Below are positions 52,920 through 64,000 of a stretch of 64,000 nt of DNA, one piece after another (within the stretch, counting starts at the first letter, position 1; each line of letters starts with the position of its first letter). Under the pieces are notes generated by a model. It was given only the letters and a program-made list of their open reading frames with translations. It was not told where the DNA came from and searched no databases. The stretch comes from Coix lacryma-jobi var. lacryma-jobi (taxonomy: Eukaryota; Streptophyta; Magnoliopsida; Poales; Poaceae). The position numbers were made by a program, and so were the translations under genes. The stretch covers positions 87,679,104 to 87,743,103 of the forward strand of contig CM019823.1 of the NCBI GenBank assembly GCA_009763385.1, written 5' to 3'.

Positions 52920-54914
52920 TGAAGGACCGAGAAGCAACCAGAAAGCGACCAGAGGGGGGGTGAATGGGAGCTTCAAATTTTCCTTTCGGAAACTAGTAGC
53001 CACTATCCCGAGAATCACCCCAACCGACAAACCTTAGAGCTTGCTAGTGTCCACGACCCTAGATGTAGGGTGGATGCTTCCAAGAAGCACAGCGGGACAC
53101 TACACAACTCTAGAAACCCAACGCAAAAGACGGAAACCAAATCCGACAAAGAACGAATGATTCGCGAACGAAAACACGCTGAGACAACACTGACCGGACT
53201 CACCCTGCGTCCGGTCAACAGGCACCGGACGCGTCCGGTCAGCCAAGGACAGATTTCGGTGCTCTCTGTGTTGGACCGGACTCACCAGAGTCGAGCGTCC
53301 GGTCAGTTCACAGTGCGTCGGGTCACACAAGCCAAAACACGTGAACAGTAAAAACGGAGCGTCCGGTCAGGTGCAAACACCAGCGTCCGGTCAAGTCAGA
53401 AAGGTGTTGCGCGATATTCAACCACCGGACGCGTCCGGTCAACCCGAGGACAGCGTCCGGTCACCCCGACAGCACCCTATTCGTCCACCGATTTGAATCA
53501 AACTCTCCCAAAAACAAATCCTCTAGGGATCAAACTTGGTGAGAGGAGTCTCAAAGAGTATAGTGAGCTATCTCTAAGAGATCATGGCTCGAACCTATCT
53601 CCAAATCGATGGATCGAAGAATTTCGGGAGAAGGGAGAAAACTTGTCCCAAAACGAAAAATCGATCGATCTCCTAGACCATGAGGGTAGAGATTAATTCC
53701 TTCGGTGGAAAGAAGTGCCTCACGATCTAGAACAACTTGGTTCAAATGGATTTACAAAAGATGAACCGAGCAAAGAGATCAAGCGATGGGAAGAACGTGG
53801 AGAAAAAGGATTCCGCGAAGAACACGAACAAAACGCGAATCACAACCACGATCTGCAGCCGTAGCGCAAACACACACTACAACCGTGAGGTTACGGCCTC
53901 ACTTCCTCGAAATCAACAGTACACAGAGGCAAGTCTCTCTGCGGATCTCAGCTAGCTACAGCAGGGAATGGGAGAGCAGAAAACCCTAGAAGCAAAGAGC
54001 AAATGAGAGATGTCTAACTGAGATGGGGGGAGGAGGGTGTCTCCCCGACTACTTATCCTAATTCTAGCCGAGGTCTATTTCCTACTCTACCCCTCTCTAT
54101 TCTAATTACAGAGCGAACCAGCTAAACCCTAGGGTTATTCTGGACCAACTCAAGTGGTAGGTGTATCCGACGGCCACGCCCGCACAGCCCGAAGCGTTGC
54201 CTCGACGCAACCTCCAGATTGCCGCCACGTGCCGCCCTTGCTCTGCACCCCTGGTTTTGTGGCCCAAACCGGGAAACTAGCCTTTTCCAGCCAACCCCCG
54301 GTTTTGAGGCCCAAACCGGGAAACCAGCGCACCAGCTTCTGAGTTTTGAGGCCAAACTCAGCAAACCCTCAGCGCCTAGGTTTTGAGGCCCAAACCTGGA
54401 AATCGTCCTCAGCCCGAGTTTTGTGGCCAAACTCAGAAACCCTCAGCCCGAGTTTTGTGGCCAAACTTGGAAACCGTCCATCCGATGGTTTTTCCCTGGC
54501 TCTACCACCAAACCGAAGCCGTAGAGGGGATGCACCGCCCGTGCACCCCGTCCACCGACACGTGTCCCCAGGTCCTCGAGCCGAGCAACACCGTGCCCCG
54601 CAAGTCTTCACTTGTCGCTGTCCCAGGCTGCCAACCACCACAGCTGATCCTCAGGCACTCTGGTCCCTCAGTCCAAGCCTCACGTCCGCCCTTCACCGCT
54701 CGGTTCATCGGCATGGCACGTCCGCCGCACGGCACGCCCATCCTTCACCGCACCCGGTCCGTCAGCACGACACGTCTCAACTTGACCTTCACCTTGCCCT
54801 CGATCACTGTCTCCGTGCTCGACACCTGCACAACACAAGCCAAAGAACCTGCGATCAAGCCCCGTTGACAATCACTCATCACTCAGAGACCCGGCATACA
54901 CCCATGTATCCGCA
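52920..54914 (-). repeat. Element F 5' LTR
   Basis: 1,995 bp, same length as its partner. Hairpin array 54253-54477, GACCGGACGC array 53190-53470 with one unit mutated to GTCGGGTC. Confidence 0.95.
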
Positions 54915-54919
54915 GTCCT
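54915..54919. repeat. Target site duplication of element F, right copy
   Basis: GTCCT directly after the LTR end TATCCGCA. Confidence 0.95.
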
Positions 54920-55905
54920 TAGTCGTGTCGTCGAGTTCTGCGAGAGGAATGATCGATCCGTCGACCTCCGTAAGTCCCGACATCCTTGTTATGTCTAGTA
55001 TCATGCGGTGGATTTAGATATGATGCAAGTAGTCTTGTTTGTTTGCAATGGTCGTGCGGCGGACCCTTGTTAATGACCAAGAAGTCTTTGCTTGTGCTTT
55101 GCTTATGGGTAGATACCGTGCGGCAGGCGTTTATTCATTTGTTTAGCAAAAGCGAGATAGTTATCGGCTCTATTAGATTTGGCAAATCTAATAGATTTAT
55201 TAAGTTACCATGTGTTATATGTTTTAATTAATTCTGTAACACTCTTTTGCCCAATCTAGATTGATTTTGTTCGGCCTTGCTTCGCAAGTTTACTTGTGTT
55301 CCAATAGTTATATAATCATGATGGCCGGATTAATCTCTAATCTAGATTGTTACATGTTGCGGGTTCATACACGTCAATCACGCTTAAGCCTTGATAAAAC
55401 TAGGTATCGTGCGGCAGGTGCAGGTTTTAGATTGGTTTGATCGTGCTTGTTTGCATGTTCCTTCTTCATGGACCCCAACTCGGCTAGTTTGCCGAGTTTG
55501 GTTAGGCTTGCATGAGTAATGAGTATTTGCAGATCTGTTCGGATATATACATGCTTTTAGCTTCTTATTATTAGATTCTATCATGCGGTGGATTGATCTG
55601 ATCGTAGGAAGTGGTGTAGACTTGTGGCGAGTGGTATCATGGTGTATTAGCTTCGCTTGGGTTTATGCTTGACGGGTTTATGAAGACTAGACGTGCAGCA
55701 GACTAGTTGGATTAACCTATGCATGTGTTATTTGAATAGATTCATATTTACAAGTTACCTGTTTATAATTGACTATGTCTTGATGACGTTCTTACATGTG
55801 TATTCGGTAATCAATGCTTTTACATGCTTTCTTTTATATTAACCGAATGACTCTATAAACATGCTTGGCAGACAGCTTCTATAGCTGTATGTTGTTGTGA
55901 GTGGC
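54920..55905 (+). repeat. Element E LTR, continued after F
   Basis: Continues the LTR of E downstream of its TATA box. No ORF is supported. A short motif of the form RTGCGGYRG recurs at about 55003, 55054, 55118, 55409 and 55581. The end of the LTR is not visible, because element G begins at 55906 without a clear CA end or primer site of E before it. Confidence 0.6.
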
Positions 55906-56615
55906 TGTTGACACTTACTAACGTTGCTACCAAGAGTAGAGATAAACTCTATCCCCAGCAACGGCGCCAGAAATGCTTATTGGTATAAATTAACGCACAC
56001 TCTACTTTATCCGCAAGTGCACAGATAAAATCTACCGATGTAGCACTTCACCGGAATAACCCAGTTTTAATATCAAACCCAAAGGAACGGATAGTGTTAA
56101 GTCTTAAAGTCTAACCCCTGAGTAGCTAACAAGGACGGAGAATCTAGAAGTATAGAGGGGATCACTAAGGCTATCTAATTCCAATTTAAGAGTGATATGT
56201 TTATATTATTCTTAGTGGGGAAGTTGCCATAAAATGTCACAAACAGTGTATGAGTCTTTTATGCAAATGTATAATCCTACCGAGCCTACACACGGGTAAG
56301 TGGACTATAGAAGAATCAACAAGGCTATAAGAGTCACCCTTGCGAACAACCACTACTACCGGCGTTATAGGAGGCATTTATGAGCTACCAAGTCTAAGCA
56401 CCATGCTTACACTATCCAACTACTCTAACTCTAGAATGACTAGAATTAAAGTACTCAAAAGAGTCACAAACCTTAAGAATAATAAGAAAAATGGCTCAAA
56501 CTTAAATATAGACGTTGATTACCGAAACAATCGCTGAAGCAAGTTGAAGATAAACTTGAATCCGCAGGTACAAGATGAAGAAGTTGATCCGACAGGCCGG
56601 AGCTCCTTCTTGATC

Positions 56616-56641
56616 TCTTCCTCTCTCTCTCTCTCTCTCTT
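56616..56641. repeat. CT microsatellite in element G LTR
   Basis: About ten CT dinucleotides after ttgatctcttcct. Confidence 0.85.
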
Positions 56642-56794
56642 CTAGTTCTAGTATAAGACTAGGTTCTACATCTAAACTAGGGGGTAACTAGTCTTCTACT
56701 TGATAGCTGGCTCTTGAAGTCTCTTCTAGGGTTTCTGAATGAGGCATAGTCTTTTCTGAAGAGGGACTTGATCTGGCCTAGGGTCTGGGGGCCA

Positions 56795-56806
56795 GTTTAT
56801 ATAGCC
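56795..56806 (-). promoter_or_regulatory. TATA box of element G LTR
   Basis: The minus strand reads GGGCTATATAAACTGG, in the direction of the element. Confidence 0.6.
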
Positions 56807-56886
56807 CTAAGGGATCAACCGCAGCTGTTAGATCAAACCGACTTAAGGTACGGCCGAGATGAGTCCTAGAGGTCGGTGGAGGAAGC

Positions 56887-57510
56887 TTGCAGAAGACGGA
56901 AGCCAGCAGGCCCGGGGGGAGACCAACCGGTCTCATGGTGGGTGATGAGGACATCACCGATTCATATATGAGTATCTTATCAACTTCTAAACCAAAGGTG
57001 CAACCATTCTATATGAGACTTATTATTGATACATTTGATGAATGGGTGCTGCACCATAAAATATGTGTATTGTCATTTTCAGAATTACATGCATGGATCA
57101 ATGGAAGGTTTGATTGCATAAGGAAAGCTTGGAAGATCAATGAAGTTGATTGGGGACCAAGTCCAAGTGTTCTTAATGTTCTCCACAAAGTCACCACGTC
57201 AGTTTTGGCAAAAGAAAGGAAAGAGTCCAAGTCCAACACGTTTTGGAAGTTGAATTCGGACTGCAGAAAAGTCCCAACTTGTTACGGTCACCACGACTTC
57301 ATACGGACTCGGATTTGGATGGTTCAGGACTTGATGGAAAGCTTAACAAGTCTACTTTCATTTGGATCCAGCCCCATGTCCGTATCTTCTACACAGCGGC
57401 GACAATTATCCAAATATTACCGAGAGATCTTGCTGTCCAGGGTGCTGCGTCACCATATCTTGGGCTATTGGCCCATGTATCAAGTTGGATCCATTAAGGA
57501 CACGTCCTAG
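56887..57510 (+). other. Unassigned 207-codon ORF inside element G LTR
   Basis: Open plus-strand frame in the U3 of the LTR, antisense to the element. I recognise no domain; the sequence (FDEWVLHHKICVLSFSELHAWI region) looks soluble and mixed in composition. It begins only with a non-ATG or weak start and has no coding neighbours. It is most likely chance, but its length in A/T-rich DNA is mildly unusual. Confidence 0.2.
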
Positions 57511-58732
57511 GGTTGGAGGACGACCCCAACACCCTTCTGGTCATCCTCTCCTCCTCTAATACCTCCCCATAGCCGCCACAAACAGATTGGGTTTTGTTTA
57601 GATGTAAGTTTAGCCATTGCTACTTCCTGGTAGACGTTTGTGTCGACTAGACCATCCGTTCTACTTGATTTCGGAACCCCACCTTCATGTCTATCAGATT
57701 TGAACCTTCATCTCTTATTTTGCAATAGAGTGCTTGTTCTACTTGTTCTTGCTTGTTCTTCGATTGCTTGCAGGAATAACCCTAGTGGTTTGGTTGGTCG
57801 TACATCCACAAGATCGCGAGCAACCGCTGGAATTGGTGTATCGATTGCTAAGGTGCAGCATCCTTGGATGGTTGTAGTCGGGTCGTGAACGTCGTTTCAG
57901 TCCAAATCGAAGTTATCCCTCTCCACCGAAAGATTGGGGCACCCATACTCTTATCAGTGGGACCGGTCGGTCCCACCTTTCATCCTCTCGTGGTGGTCGA
58001 CCTCCTGGTGTCTTCTGGTGTCCCCTGGAGTCTTCTAGAATCTTTCTGACGTGGCGGTTGCGTTATCTCCCGTCGGTTTCCTTCTAGGGGAAGCAATCAG
58101 CGCTGGTTTCCTGGTTTAGTCCCTGCAGAATCACAATTCACCAAAACTCATGGAATATTGTCAATTGAAATCCTAAACCTTTGTTGGTGATTGAATTCAT
58201 GCCCCTTTTCATATTTATTTATCCTTTAATTTTGATAGTTAACCGTGTCAACAATTCCTCCAAGCTTACCTTTTGCTAGTCCCTTAGCAAAACCAAAAAT
58301 TAACATTAGATCAGGAGTTGCTACAATATTTTCATTTCCAACAAGTACACCTGTCGTTAAACAAAATTTCTCCAAAACGTATCATGTTATTCTTCATGGG
58401 GCTTATTACTCTTACCTTAGATCTTGAATAATTGAGAGATTGAACAATCAAATCAAGCACTATGTCTCTAGTTCTTTTACTTCACCTTTATCCCAGAGTT
58501 TTAATTAATTTTCAAAAGCATTAATACATATGTTGTCAAATTAAACAATGGATCCAAAGAGAAAGTCAACCAACCATTAAATCAAGAAGTGCATGTGTAT
58601 GGAAAAATGGAGTCGGATGCTCTCTTGAATATATTCACTCTCTTCTGTTCATCAGAGACATATGGCTATCAGGCTAATTCTATTGTCGGGCACGTGCCCA
58701 TTTTTTCTGACACATTTTTTTTTCTTTTTCTT

Positions 58733-58820
58733 CGAGGTTCCGGACACTTGTCCCTTTTTATTTCCTCGGGATCTATCTTTTTGAGGTTTCGGACACTTGT
58801 CCCTTTTTATTTCCTCGGAT
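58733..58820. repeat. Tandem duplication with T-rich spacer
   Basis: Two copies of gaggttccggacacttgtcc plus ctttttatttcctcgg, then a T/C-rich run. Confidence 0.8.
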
Positions 58821-58831
58821 CTTTCTTTCTT

Positions 58832-58862
<31 letters not shown>

Positions 58863-59447
58863 TTAATAACCACATGCTTCCAACAAACTTCTGAGAGGGT
58901 AGCAACAGATAATTATGAGCATTTATGCGGAAGATGGATGAAATATGTAAGTGATCTCAATTCAATGGCAAGATAACATCTCACAGGGTCACAAAGCTTA
59001 ATTTAACTCAATGCAATTATTAGTCATGTTTATATTTAGAAATCTCTAGAACTTTAGTGTCGTTAAGAACAAGATAATAGCAGCTCAGATCATCACATGT
59101 CATATCCCAATTACCTAGACTTTAGATTAAGTATTTGCCATCCATGTATTTAATTTTATTTTAAGGCATCATTATTAATTAGGAGAACTCATGCTTTAAA
59201 GGCTAGGTACTTAAAATAAATTAGATAGAGCAACTATTCATCATTTCCATGCAAAAGATTAGAGAGAGAGGGTTCTTCTTTTAGTCATCAACTTATTAAA
59301 ACACACTATTTTATTTATTTAATCTAACACACTTTAAGATATAAAATAAAAGCTAATAATAGTAGTAGTAGCAATAATAATAAAGACATACCTGAATCGT
59401 GAAGATAACGGGGGTGCGTCTCCCCCAAGCTGGTTCCCTTAATAGTG

Positions 59448-59560
59448 TTGAGCCTTCATGTGCCCATATTTTTGTCTCTTTTTTTAATTAATGGTGAGCC
59501 TTCGTGTGCTTACATTTTTTTTGTTCTTTTCTCTTTAAGAGTGAGCCTTCATGTGCTCAC
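59448..59560. repeat. Three copies of gtgagccttcatgtgc
   Basis: Copies at about 59449, 59494 and 59540, each followed by t/c-acat and a T-run. Confidence 0.75.
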
Positions 59561-60350
59561 ATATTTTTGGTGTTTTGAATTTGTTTATGGAATGAAAAAC
59601 TTAAGAGGATAGAGATACTTACGTGGATACATGGGGGTGCTTTCCCCCAAGCTGAATGTTGACATAGTTGTTCGATCTTGCAATGTAGCAGACTGGTAGT
59701 GGATATGTCCTTCCTCTATTAGAGCTTTGATCGATGTCAATGGTTGTTGAAATAGTGCTCCAGTAGTGGATGGAACATTCACTTGCTCGTCAGCTTTTCT
59801 TGGCCTTTCAAATCCTGTGAAACTCAAATAGACAATAAAACTTGTGGAACAGATTAAGCATTAGCGGTTGGCCACTCAAGCCTTAGTTGTCCAGAATTTC
59901 AGTAAGATCTCTTTCTCAATATTTCTATATTTTAATATTTTTATGATGCAAGAGAAAATACAACAGGATGAATGTATTTATTTTTATTTTTTATGCCACC
60001 ACGGTGAATATCCTTGCGAGTTTTTACACACCATAGAATTATTCACATGGGGCTTTATAGTTTATGATGTAGTGTAATAAATGTAATATTTTTATTTTCT
60101 TTTCTAATACAATGTAGAAATTAAAATGTTTATGAATTGAATATGATGATGCAATAAACGACTAACAATTTAATATGAGAAATATGCAGAAAAGTAATTA
60201 TGAGGATAACTACCAGTTTTTACCTTTTGGCGAAGGTTCGGATATTTAGGTCCGACGAATCGGACCTTCCCTTGGTTCAGACCTCCCAAAGTATGTGAGA
60301 CATTTGGAATGTTGTTATTGATTGTACCACTTAGGTGCAGACATTTTCTT

Positions 60351-60700
60351 TCATACTTTCTTGGTCTGAGTCTTCACTTCCTGTGGCTCACTGCCTTGAG
60401 GTTTCTCTTGTTCTTTCTTTTCTAGGACAATGGCGATAGCTTCTTCATCATGATTGGCCTTACTATTCTTGGTAGTTTGTCTTCTTTGGCTTTGAGAGCG
60501 GCGTCTTTCACTTCTGTTCTTCTTGGGTATGTAGTTCATGAAGTTGCATCTTGACTTTTCTCCAGGAATGTGAAAATGGATTTCCTCTTGTAGATGATTG
60601 CTCTTGTAGCGTAGAGGAATGGTCTTCCTAGGATGAGGTGGACATCATCGTCATCTCATGTCGAGGATCAAGAAGTCTGTGGGGACTTCATGACCTCTAA
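60351..60700 (-). pseudogene. Element G protease remnant, copy 1
   Basis: On the minus strand one frame reads LILGRPFLYATRAIIYK (about 60650-60600). The frame beside it reads IHFHIPGEKSRCNFMNYIPKKNRSER, running to 60351. Together they match the end of an Athila-type protease and its basic linker, split by a frameshift near 60597. Confidence 0.65.
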
Positions 60701-61839
60701 TTTTGTCTACGACGTCTTCCATCATTCCTTCTTGTTTATGCCTCTTGATATGGTGTCACTCATGTTATTCGTTTGTCCAGCAGTTTGAAGTGAAGAGTTA
60801 ATTGTGGAAGCATCTTGCTCAGTGTGCATGTTCTTTTAGATCTAGGGCCTTCAGTCTGTAGAATTTGGGAGTGATAAACTTCTCCATGTTTGCTCAAGAG
60901 TGTGTCCTACTCATAAAGACAAGGTAGAGATCAAGTGCATGGGCTCTGTTGGTGGAAAAACACCAACAGAACCAAATTTTGTTTATTCTCCTCTAACCTT
61001 AGGCACATTGCACAAGACAAACTTATTGTTTATGTGTTCTATTCAATCTTAACATGAGTGATAGGATCAGAGGATGAGCATAAAAGTAGCATCTTAAAAT
61101 GTTTAACACATCAAATTACCTAACACAAGGAAGGATAATCTATGCATAAGTGTCGATCTTTTTATAATTGAGATATATCATCTTCCAAAGGTTAGATGCA
61201 CAACATTTTAGCTCATTTAGTTAAGACAGTGAGATTTAAGAGAGCAAAGCTAGAAACAAAGATCAAAGGACTGAACATGTTGAGTTGATTAGGTTGGATC
61301 AAGTGAGGTGCAACTTAAACATGTTTAGTTCTTTATTTATGTTCATACTAGAATTAAGAAGAAGCTTTTAAAGTAATGGTTACTTACCTTGAAATGTTAC
61401 TTTGTCATTGGAAAGTGATCGTGCTGAACCACCTTGTGGAAGCTTCTCTTGTCTAGCTGGCTTGTCTTCTCTTGTTTGTCTCACAGTGTTCTTGAGAGGA
61501 GGAAGATCACAGTGGAATCATCTTTAGAGGTATCGATCTTCCTTCTCTTGTGTCGTCTTATCAGTGAAGGTGCATTGTTCCTCGAGTATGCTGACTAGGA
61601 TCCTCTCTTTCTTGTATTAATTCTGTATTATGAGGATGTAGGATCAATTCCACATTCTTCTCTTGTCAACCTTTCTTATTTTCCATTAATCATTGGGTTG
61701 GCAAGAGACTTGAATTTAGAGCTGCTACTCGAGTGCCTCCATGATAGTCTTTGTCTTTTAATGTCACAACTGAGACTTTTTCTCTCATCAGTGTCTAGAT
61801 GATGGAGATCTTATCGATTGTTCTTCTTGATTTGCTAAC
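60701..61839 (-). other. Element G interior between the protease remnants
   Basis: No open frame above 60 codons that I can assign. Traces of coding composition near 61480-61650, but too decayed to call. Confidence 0.5.
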
Positions 61840-62080
61840 TCAGGTAATCTCTTCATCTTCTAACTCTTGTGGTGCAGTGGCTTCATCCTTCATATTGCCC
61901 TCCTCAATTCTTGGCAGTTGGTTATCCCTTTGACGTCTTCTCTTGGTTCTCTTCGGCTGTTCATAAGTGATGTAGATGTTGAAGATGCAGCGAAAGATCC
62001 AAAAGTTGACTTCTCCAGGTCCGGAAAAGATGATAACATTAATGGTGTTCAAGAATGATCTTCCAAGAATGAGTGATGGA
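61840..62080 (-). pseudogene. Element G protease remnant, copy 2
   Basis: The minus-strand frame EEYDPSLILGRSFLNTINVII, with SGPGEVNF, ITYEQPKRTKRRR and an acidic end, stops at 61840. It is the same protease end as copy 1, only 1.2 kb upstream in the direction of transcription. Confidence 0.65.
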
Positions 62081-63675
62081 TCGTATTCTTCTTCTCGACT
62101 AGGATAGCATCTAGTGGTTTGTATTGATCAAAGTGGTGGGTAGAAGATCAGTATGTCTTGAAGCTGGTTTTCTCCTTCCTCCCTTTGATTGTGAAACACA
62201 TCTAGACAACAGAATTGTCTCTCCCAGGCTGGCTTGTGATGTAGATGGACTCCCAACAACATGTTCATGTGTTTGACTTGTAGATCTTGCTATTGTTCTA
62301 GTGGTACCATCTTGTCTCCCAAGCTAGCTCTTGATTAGAAAAGAGGATAACTCCGCACTTTTTTGTCTTGATATATTGGGCAATGATGGTTGCAGGCATA
62401 GGTTGTTTCATATGAAGTAAGCTGCATCCTGTTTGTCATCAGCGCCCAAGCAAGACTCAAAGCTAGGCTAGCACCATTTGTGATCTGAGAGTAGGTTTGT
62501 ATGTCTATGGTTTGAGTTTTGGATCTTCAATGTTCACACCAAACCATGGATGAACAAAATTTCTCTCCTGCATAATGTTAGTGGATATATACCCGAGGGA
62601 TTGCAAGAATTTAAAACATGGGTTGTTATCCATAACTTATGTATTTTGTATCTATGCTAATAAAAAGATATTTTTTAAGATTACTTTAGCATAGACTATT
62701 ATGCGTTGGCTGCACTTTAACATAATTCAAGGCAAAAGATAACTTGCAGTAGAAGACAAAATAAATAAACTTTGATACTCACAGTTCTTTCATCCATGAT
62801 GAATGAGCTGAGTCTTCATTGTGCAAAGTTGTTGAATTTCATGTGTCTCTTCATCTCCAGTGAGAGTTCATCTCCGGACTTTCCCAAATTGATATTGAAA
62901 GTTTTCCTGCAAGGGTTAGTCAAACAAAATATCCAACATCCACTATAGCATACTGTTGGCTCAAAAACTAACCTAGACACCACGTCTAATTTGATTTAAG
63001 AGGGCATTCTAACCTAAGCATGCTTAAATTAAAAGGCCTTTGAAAGCAAGATCACCCACTCCTAAACTAGGCACCATGCTTCATTTAAGAGATGTATGAA
63101 AGTACTTCAAACCTAAACATATACTATAGCAAATAAAGGTAACATGAAAGCGTTATAGAGATTTACTCAGATGATGATGAAAGAGTTTGATTAGTATATG
63201 AGCATATCCTAAAGGTAGGGACAACCAACATAGCAACATGGCAAGAAATATTCTTAGAAAGACTATTCCCCAAGCTTGTATTTTGCACAAATCAAGATTG
63301 GCTGAATGTAATTCAATGTTGCGTGATGATTGGTGGGACATACCTTGTGATTGTTGTTCCTTCGTTCTTTTCTGCTTCAGACCTTGGAAGGTTAGTGACA
63401 AAATACCCGAAGAAATATTTTTCACAATTATATTCCTATGCTCATTACAAGGACAGTGCAGCAGAAAGGTAGGCATAGCTCATAACCAGGTATTATGATG
63501 GGGTATAAGGATTCTACTGGCTATAGCTTGCTCATAGGGTAGTGATAGATAAGAGTGGAATTCAAAAACAACATTCATAAGAATGAAAACAAAAATAATG
63601 AAAAGACTGGGACAAAAAAGGAAAAGATAAAAGTATGATTACAATGTTAAACTAAGACTTAAGTTGATCTACCGT
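62081..63675 (-). other. Element G leader and decayed gag region
   Basis: Between the primer site and the protease remnant, where gag should lie. I see no intact gag motif. ORFs at 63153-63498 overlap on both strands and are not supported. Confidence 0.5.
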
Positions 63676-63693
63676 TCCCCGGCAACGGCGCCA
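63676..63693 (-). other. Primer binding site of element G
   Basis: The minus strand reads TGGCGCCGTTGCCGGGGA, 8-9 bp from the LTR, as in Athila-type elements that use tRNA-Asp. Confidence 0.8.
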
Positions 63694-63701
63694 GAAATGC
63701 T

Positions 63702-64000
63702 AGTTGACACTTACTAACGTCGCTACCAATAGTAGAGATAAACTCTATCCCCGGCAACAGCGCCAGAAATTCTTGTTGGTATAAATTAACGCACACTCTA
63801 CATTATCCGCAAGCGCACAGATAAAATCTACCGATGTAGCACTTCACCGGAATAACCCAGTTTTAATATCAAACCCAAAGGAATGGATAGTGTTAAGTCT
63901 TAAAGTCTAACCCCTGAGTAGCTAACAAGGACGGAGAATCTAGAAGTATAGAGGGGATCACTAAGGCTATCTAATTCCAATTTAAGAGTGATATGTTTAT
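63702..64000 (-). repeat. Element G 5' LTR, first 299 bp of the plus-strand reading
   Basis: Direct repeat of 55906-56203. The first base of the TGTTGACAC end is changed (AGTTGACAC). The remainder lies beyond the window. Confidence 0.82.

Larger units (their letters stand above)
43353..54914 (-). mobile_element. Element F: complete Ty1/copia retrotransposon
   Basis: 11,562 bp, minus strand, same family as A. The 5' LTR 52920-54914 and 3' LTR 43353-45347 are both 1,995 bp. The primer site is at 52906-52917, gag at 52856-50176 and pol at 50170-46974. It is bounded by a perfect duplication GTCCT. By eye about 55 bases differ between the LTRs (2.8%), so it is older than A. It is inserted in the LTR of element E, about 80 bp past its TATA box. 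gag and pol carry at least two stops and two frameshifts. Confidence 0.95.
55906..58253 (-). repeat. Element G 3' LTR
   Basis: 2,348 bp. The ends form the inverted repeat TGTTGACAC/GTGTCAACA. The left 296 bp are repeated at 63702-64000 with few changes. It contains a primer-site-like copy (55952-55969), a CT microsatellite (56616-56641), a minus-strand TATA box (56795-56806) and a 207-codon plus-strand ORF without known relatives. Confidence 0.82.
58254..60350 (-). other. Element G interior, non-coding, with short tandem repeats
   Basis: A/T-rich with no supported gene. Tandem copies of about 60 bp (ttccggacacttgtcccttt, with tatttcctcgg) at 58733-58820. Three copies of gtgagccttcatgtgc followed by T-runs at 59448-59560. 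The phrase gggggtgc-ctcccccaagct occurs at 59409 and 59634. The polypurine tract next to the LTR reads GCTTGGAGGAAT on the minus strand (58254-58265). Confidence 0.65.
55906..64000 (-). mobile_element. Element G: Athila-like Ty3 element, incomplete at window end
   Basis: Minus-strand LTR element. The 3' LTR 55906-58253 starts TGTTGACAC and ends GTGTCAACA. The interior is 58254-63701. The primer site TGGCGCCGTTGCCGGGGA (minus, 63676-63693) fits tRNA-Asp as in Athila-type elements. The first 298 bp or so of the other LTR lie at 63702-64000. The interior has no intact gene; protease remnants with LILGR-F motifs occur twice. It is therefore a decayed or non-autonomous copy. Confidence 0.82.

Noticed and set aside
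63153..63498. Overlapping 107- and 86-codon ORFs on opposite strands
   Set aside because: No motif, not in a recognisable gag context, and both lie in the decayed leader of G.

Overview
The window is plant nuclear DNA, almost certainly from a grass. It looks like Andropogoneae (sugarcane, Miscanthus, sorghum or maize relatives), but that is inferred from the style of the transposons, not from a host gene. I find no host protein gene, no tRNA gene and no genuine rRNA gene. Nearly every base belongs to nested LTR retrotransposons, here lettered A to G. Most remaining long ORFs are translations of LTRs or shadows of gag and pol.

Layout. 1-1632 and 13292-14388 are two parts of element B, a minus-strand Ty1/copia element; a fragment of a Ty3 LTR sits in it at 148-582. 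Element A (1633-13291, plus) is a complete copia element of the same family, inserted into B in the opposite direction with a perfect target duplication ACTGT. 14389-14520 is the end of an unrelated LTR. 14521-26820 is element C, a minus-strand Ty3 element of the Tat type. It carries a large gene on the opposite strand (17082-21390) that reads cleanly only if four small introns are removed. 26821-27580 is a Cassandra-type miniature retrotransposon whose two LTRs each carry a 5S-rRNA-like segment. It sits at a chimeric junction, with no target duplication. 27581-38202 is element D, an older plus-strand copia element that lacks the front of its 5' LTR. 38203-43352 is element E, a gutted Tat-type element that also keeps small spliced genes on its antisense strand. 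Its LTR is interrupted at 43353-54914 by element F, a complete minus-strand copia element with target duplication GTCCT, and resumes at 54915-55905. 55906 to the window end is element G, a minus-strand Athila-like element. It has 2.35 kb LTRs, a tRNA-Asp-type primer site, and only decayed protease remnants inside.

How the parts work together. The four copia copies share roughly 2 kb LTRs, a Met-tRNA-type primer site, gag with two zinc knuckles, a pol frame of protease-integrase-RT-RNase H, and a 1.6 kb tail with repeated polypurine motifs. All are disabled by stops or frameshifts, and most of the stops are C-to-T changes. LTR comparison by eye gives about 0.5% for A and about 2.8% for F, so A is the youngest insertion. 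The least routine features are three. First, the copia LTRs carry an array of hairpins whose arms vary in step. Second, two different Tat elements carry antisense multi-exon genes. Third, the Cassandra copy appears to be a recombination product.
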